Below, piece by piece: positions 6,896 through 8,684 of a DNA stretch of 8,684 nucleotides. The notes under the pieces were generated by a model. That model had not been told where the DNA came from. It saw only the letters and a program-made list of their open reading frames with translations, and searched no databases. Positions within the stretch are counted from its first letter, which is position 1, and each line of letters opens with the position of its first letter. The DNA is from Acidobacteriota bacterium (GTDB taxonomy: Bacteria; Acidobacteriota; Aminicenantia; UBA2199), in the NCBI GenBank assembly GCA_021817755.1, contig JAKAGC010000126.1, positions 1 to 8,684 of the forward strand, read 5' to 3'. Both the position numbers and the translations under genes were made by a program.

Positions 6896-7568
6896 CTTTT
6901 TAATAGACTAATCTCACATTTAATGAAGTGAGCTTCACTTTTTGTGAAGACAGTCTCACTCGGAAGGAAGTCAGTCTCTCTTTTAGTGAAGATAGCCTCA
7001 TTCAAAAGGAAGTTAATCTCTCAAATAAATAGAAAATTGTCATTCCGAAGGAAGTATGTCTCTATTTTTAATGAGGACAGTGTCATTCGGTGGGAAAACA
7101 GTCTATATTTTAATGAAGGCAGTTTCATTCGGAAGGAAGTCAATTTATCTTTTAATGAAGACAGTGCCGTTCGGAAGGAAAGAAGTCTCCCTTTTATAGA
7201 AAATAGTTTCATTCGGAGGGAAGTCTGTCTCTCTTTTAATCAAGACAGTTTCATTCGGAATGAAGTCAGTCTATCTTTTAATAAAGACAGTGTCATTCGG
7301 AAGGAAGTCAGTCTAACTTTTAGTGAAGACAGTGTTATTCAGAAGGAAGTGAGTCTATCTTTTAGTGAAGACAGTGTCATTCAGAAGGAAGTGAGTCTAT
7401 CTTTTAATGAAGACAGTTTCATTCGGAAGGAAGTCAGTCTATCTTTTAATGAAGACAGTCTCACTCAGAGAGAAGATAATCTCTCAATTATAGAGGACAG
7501 TGTCGTTCCGAGGGAAGCTAGCTTCTCTCCAAGTGAAGGTAGTGTCGTTCAAAAGGAAATTAATTGAG
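6896..7568. repeat. Minisatellite: about 16 tandem copies of a 42-bp unit
   Basis: Units start with CTTTTAATGA or a close variant and contain GAAGACAGT, then CATTCGGAAGGAAGTC and AGTCTAT. Unit starts fall every 42 bp at 6896, 6938, 6980 and 7022, then after one extra base (7064) at 7065, 7107, 7149 and on to 7527. Copies in the middle (about 7233-7484) are closest to each other; the ends are degenerate. An open frame (6944-7567, GTG start) spans most of it and would encode 14-residue repeats like SFNEDSFIRKEVSL. However, in its first 40 codons it reads the repeats in another frame, there is no Shine-Dalgarno or in-frame ATG, and the repeat-phase frame has a stop at 7030-7032. Differences between copies fall at all three codon positions. 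I therefore call it non-coding, though a decayed repeat protein cannot be excluded. Confidence 0.88.
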
Positions 7569-7647
7569 TTTAGAGGGAAGTTAGCGCAGTTAACAGTTTT
7601 GATACGGAATTTATAAGAATTTTATACGAGTGGAAGGATATGGAAAT

Positions 7648-7693
7648 TTTTGTCGACCCCAGGTAGTGTAAAAAACCCTGGGGGTCGACAAAA
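7648..7693. repeat. Long GC-rich palindrome (GTCGAC-containing hairpin)
   Basis: Left arm 7648-7663 (TTTTGTCGACCCCAGG) pairs with right arm 7677-7693 (CCTGGGGGTCGACAAAA): 16 base pairs with one extra G and a 13-nt loop. It stands out from the AT-rich surroundings. The sequence following it on the plus strand is A-rich, and on the minus strand the stem itself ends in A's, so it is not a standard Rho-independent terminator in either direction. It looks like a REP-type or other dispersed palindromic unit, or a hairpin isolating the CRISPR leader from the minisatellite. Confidence 0.7.
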
Positions 7694-7812
7694 TAAAAAA
7701 AAATCTCAAGAAGGCTTGCAATTAAATATAATTGGGAGTAACATATTTTATTCTGTTGATCTTTGACAAATTGGTAATAAAGTAAAACCCTCGTTATAAC
7801 AACAGATTATGG
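7694..7812 (+). promoter_or_regulatory. CRISPR leader with candidate promoter
   Basis: 119 bp of AT-rich sequence immediately before the first intact repeat. A usable promoter is TTGGTA (7771-7776), 18-nt spacer, TATAAC (7795-7800), placing the start of the pre-crRNA just before the first repeat. A perfect TTGACA at 7763-7768 is too far (26 nt) from that -10. Leader side is supported by perfect repeats at this end and degenerate ones at the other. Confidence 0.6.
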
Positions 7813-8094
7813 GTTTATATCCTAACTATCAGTAATTGAAACAAAAGACAAGGGGCGGTTTTTCCGCTCCTGAACTTCGTTTATATCCTAACTATCAGTA
7901 ATTGAAACCCAATATCCATAAGCTTTTTCCCGAGTAGCTCATCAGTTTATATCCTAACTATCAGTAATTGAAACTACATTCTGAATTGCATAACAAAATG
8001 CAGGGGAAAGTTTATATCCTAACTATCAGTAATTGAAACATAGGTAATGCAATAAGTATACATATATATACGTTGTTTATATCCTAACTATCAG

Positions 8095-8281
8095 AGTTTA
8101 CGGTGGCCAGTTACAAGCGGCCAGCAGCCAGTTAAAAGAAGTAGTTGGAGATTATTTCTTTTCTTTATTTAGTATTGGAATAGAATAAAAAAGCTTCTTT
8201 ACTGGAAATCTTAAATAGAGAGTGGTATATTAGCAATTAGCGCCAGCTACCTGCAACTGGAAACCGGCATCCGGCAACTGA
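8095..8281. mobile_element. MITE-like 187-bp element, copy 1, inside a CRISPR repeat
   Basis: Starts right after the first 20 nt of a CRISPR repeat and ends before a nearly complete repeat copy. Its GC-rich ends carry short motifs (GGCCAGTTACAAGCGGCCAG on the left; CCGGCATCCGGCAACTG on the right) that form loose terminal inverted repeats. Its AT-rich middle has an internal stem, CCAGTTAAAAGAAG (8128-8141) with CTTCTTTACTGG (8194-8205), two bases bulged. It has no coding capacity. CTAACTATCAG is present on both sides, as a target duplication or recombination would leave. It matches copy 2 at 176 of 187 positions with no gaps. The transposon family is unknown. Confidence 0.72.
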
Positions 8282-8364
8282 GATTATTCTAACTATCAGT
8301 AATTGAAACCTCATTTGCTTTCATTATCTTTCTTTGTTCTTCAAGTTTATATCCTAACTATCGG

Positions 8365-8551
8365 AGTTCACGGCGGCCAGTTACAAGCGGCCAGCAGCCA
8401 GTTAAAAGAAGTAGTTGGAGAATATTTCTCTTCTTTAGTAAGTATTGGAATATAATGAAAAAGCTTCTTTACTGGAAATCTTAAATAGAGAGTGGTATAT
8501 TATTAATTAGCGCCAGCTACCGGCAACTGGAAACCGGCATCCGGCAACTGA
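8365..8551. mobile_element. MITE-like 187-bp element, copy 2, inside a CRISPR repeat
   Basis: Same length, orientation and insertion point as copy 1, exactly 270 bp downstream. It follows repeat bases 1-20 (8345-8364, one mismatch) and precedes a degenerate repeat at 8552-8580. CCGGCAACTG occurs twice near its right end (8520-8529 and 8541-8550). Internal GAGAATATTTCTC forms a small hairpin. Eleven substitutions separate it from copy 1, so the copies are not recent. Confidence 0.72.
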
Positions 8552-8617
8552 GTTTATACTAACTATCAGTGACCGAAAAGATAGAAGGTAAGAAGCGAAG
8601 AAGAGCAGAAGATGAGA

Positions 8618-8646
8618 GGATTTGGAGCGCTTCGCGCTTTTAATCC
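8618..8646 (+). terminator. Hairpin downstream of the CRISPR array, possible terminator
   Basis: GGATT (8618-8622) and AATCC (8642-8646) enclose AGCGC-TTC-GCGCT (8626-8638). The inner GC stem is followed by TTTT (8638-8641), so it could end the pre-crRNA transcript, though the U-tract is short and takes part in the outer stem. A purine-rich tract (about 8580-8620) precedes it. Confidence 0.35.
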
Positions 8647-8655
8647 ATGCCTGAA

Positions 8656-8672
8656 AGTCATTCCAAATGACT
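8656..8672. repeat. 17-bp perfect inverted repeat near the window end
   Basis: AGTCATT (8656-8662) and AATGACT (8666-8672) around CCA. It lies 9 nt after the previous hairpin. Function unknown; the sequence beyond is outside the window. Confidence 0.4.
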
Positions 8673-8684
8673 ATCACTATCACC

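Larger units (their letters stand above)
7813..8580 (+). CRISPR. CRISPR array, 30-nt repeat, interrupted twice by a 187-bp element
   Basis: Perfect 30-nt repeats (beginning GTTTATATCC, middle TAACTATCAG, ending TAATTGAAAC) lie at 7813-7842, 7879-7908, 7945-7974 and 8010-8039. Spacers are 36, 36, 35 and 35 bp (7843-7878, 7909-7944, 7975-8009, 8040-8074). The fifth repeat is only its first 20 nt (8075-8094), followed by an inserted element. A 28-nt imperfect repeat (8282-8309), a 35-bp spacer (8310-8344), another truncated repeat (8345-8364, 19 of 20 matching), a second element and a degenerate final repeat (8552-8580) follow. The unstructured repeat ending ATTGAAAC resembles those of type I-B and type III systems. 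No cas gene is in the window, so type and activity are open. Confidence 0.95.

Noticed and set aside
6944..7567. 207-codon open frame with 14-residue repeats
   Set aside because: It depends on a GTG without a Shine-Dalgarno, reads the first repeat copies in a different frame from the rest, and substitutions between copies are not concentrated at third codon positions. Better explained as a tandem DNA repeat.
7648..7693. Rho-independent terminator
   Set aside because: Strong stem, but followed by A-rich rather than T-rich sequence on the plus strand and by stem-paired A's on the minus strand.

Overview
This AT-rich window carries a bacterial accessory or specialised-metabolism region on the left and a repeat-dense, gene-free region with a CRISPR array on the right. 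The organism cannot be named from the sequence. A nonribosomal peptide synthetase (NRPS), a GT-C-type membrane glycosyltransferase, a NodU/SxtI-type carbamoyltransferase and a 30-nt CRISPR repeat ending in ATTGAAAC point to a free-living, secondary-metabolite-producing bacterium. An Aminicenantes/Acidobacteriota-like or similar AT-rich lineage is a guess only.

Left part (1-4277). The window cuts the 5' end of an NRPS gene (minus strand, 1-486) inside its first condensation domain. A 356-bp intergenic stretch with a 19-bp palindrome follows. Next is a 695-codon polytopic membrane glycosyltransferase-like gene (843-2930, minus). Divergent from it, across 240 bp, is a membrane-anchored SGNH hydrolase (3171-4277, plus).

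Middle (4274-6722). A compact minus-strand operon encodes a two-domain carbamoyltransferase (4847-6685), an SxtJ-family membrane protein (4465-4902, overlapping the carbamoyltransferase) and a 51-aa DUF5989/SxtK-like protein (4274-4429, absent from long-ORF calls). The order is that of sxtI-sxtJ-sxtK. The operon is preceded by a perfect TTGACA-N17-TATAAT promoter. Its -10 box lies only 8 nt from the ATG, so the mRNA is probably leaderless, and a 15-bp palindrome sits across the -35/spacer. The last gene converges on the SGNH hydrolase with overlapping stop codons.

Right part (6723-8684) has no convincing protein gene. It holds a 16-copy, 42-bp tandem repeat (6896-7568), a long GTCGAC-containing palindrome (7648-7693), an AT-rich CRISPR leader and a CRISPR array (7813-8580). 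The array is interrupted twice, at the same position of the repeat, by two 187-bp copies of a structured MITE-like element that differ at 11 positions. No cas genes are present.

Together, the genes look like tailoring functions (carbamoylation, glycosyl transfer, acyl or acetyl transfer/hydrolysis at the membrane) near an NRPS. Whether they act on one product cannot be decided here. The most unusual item is the twice-invaded CRISPR array.
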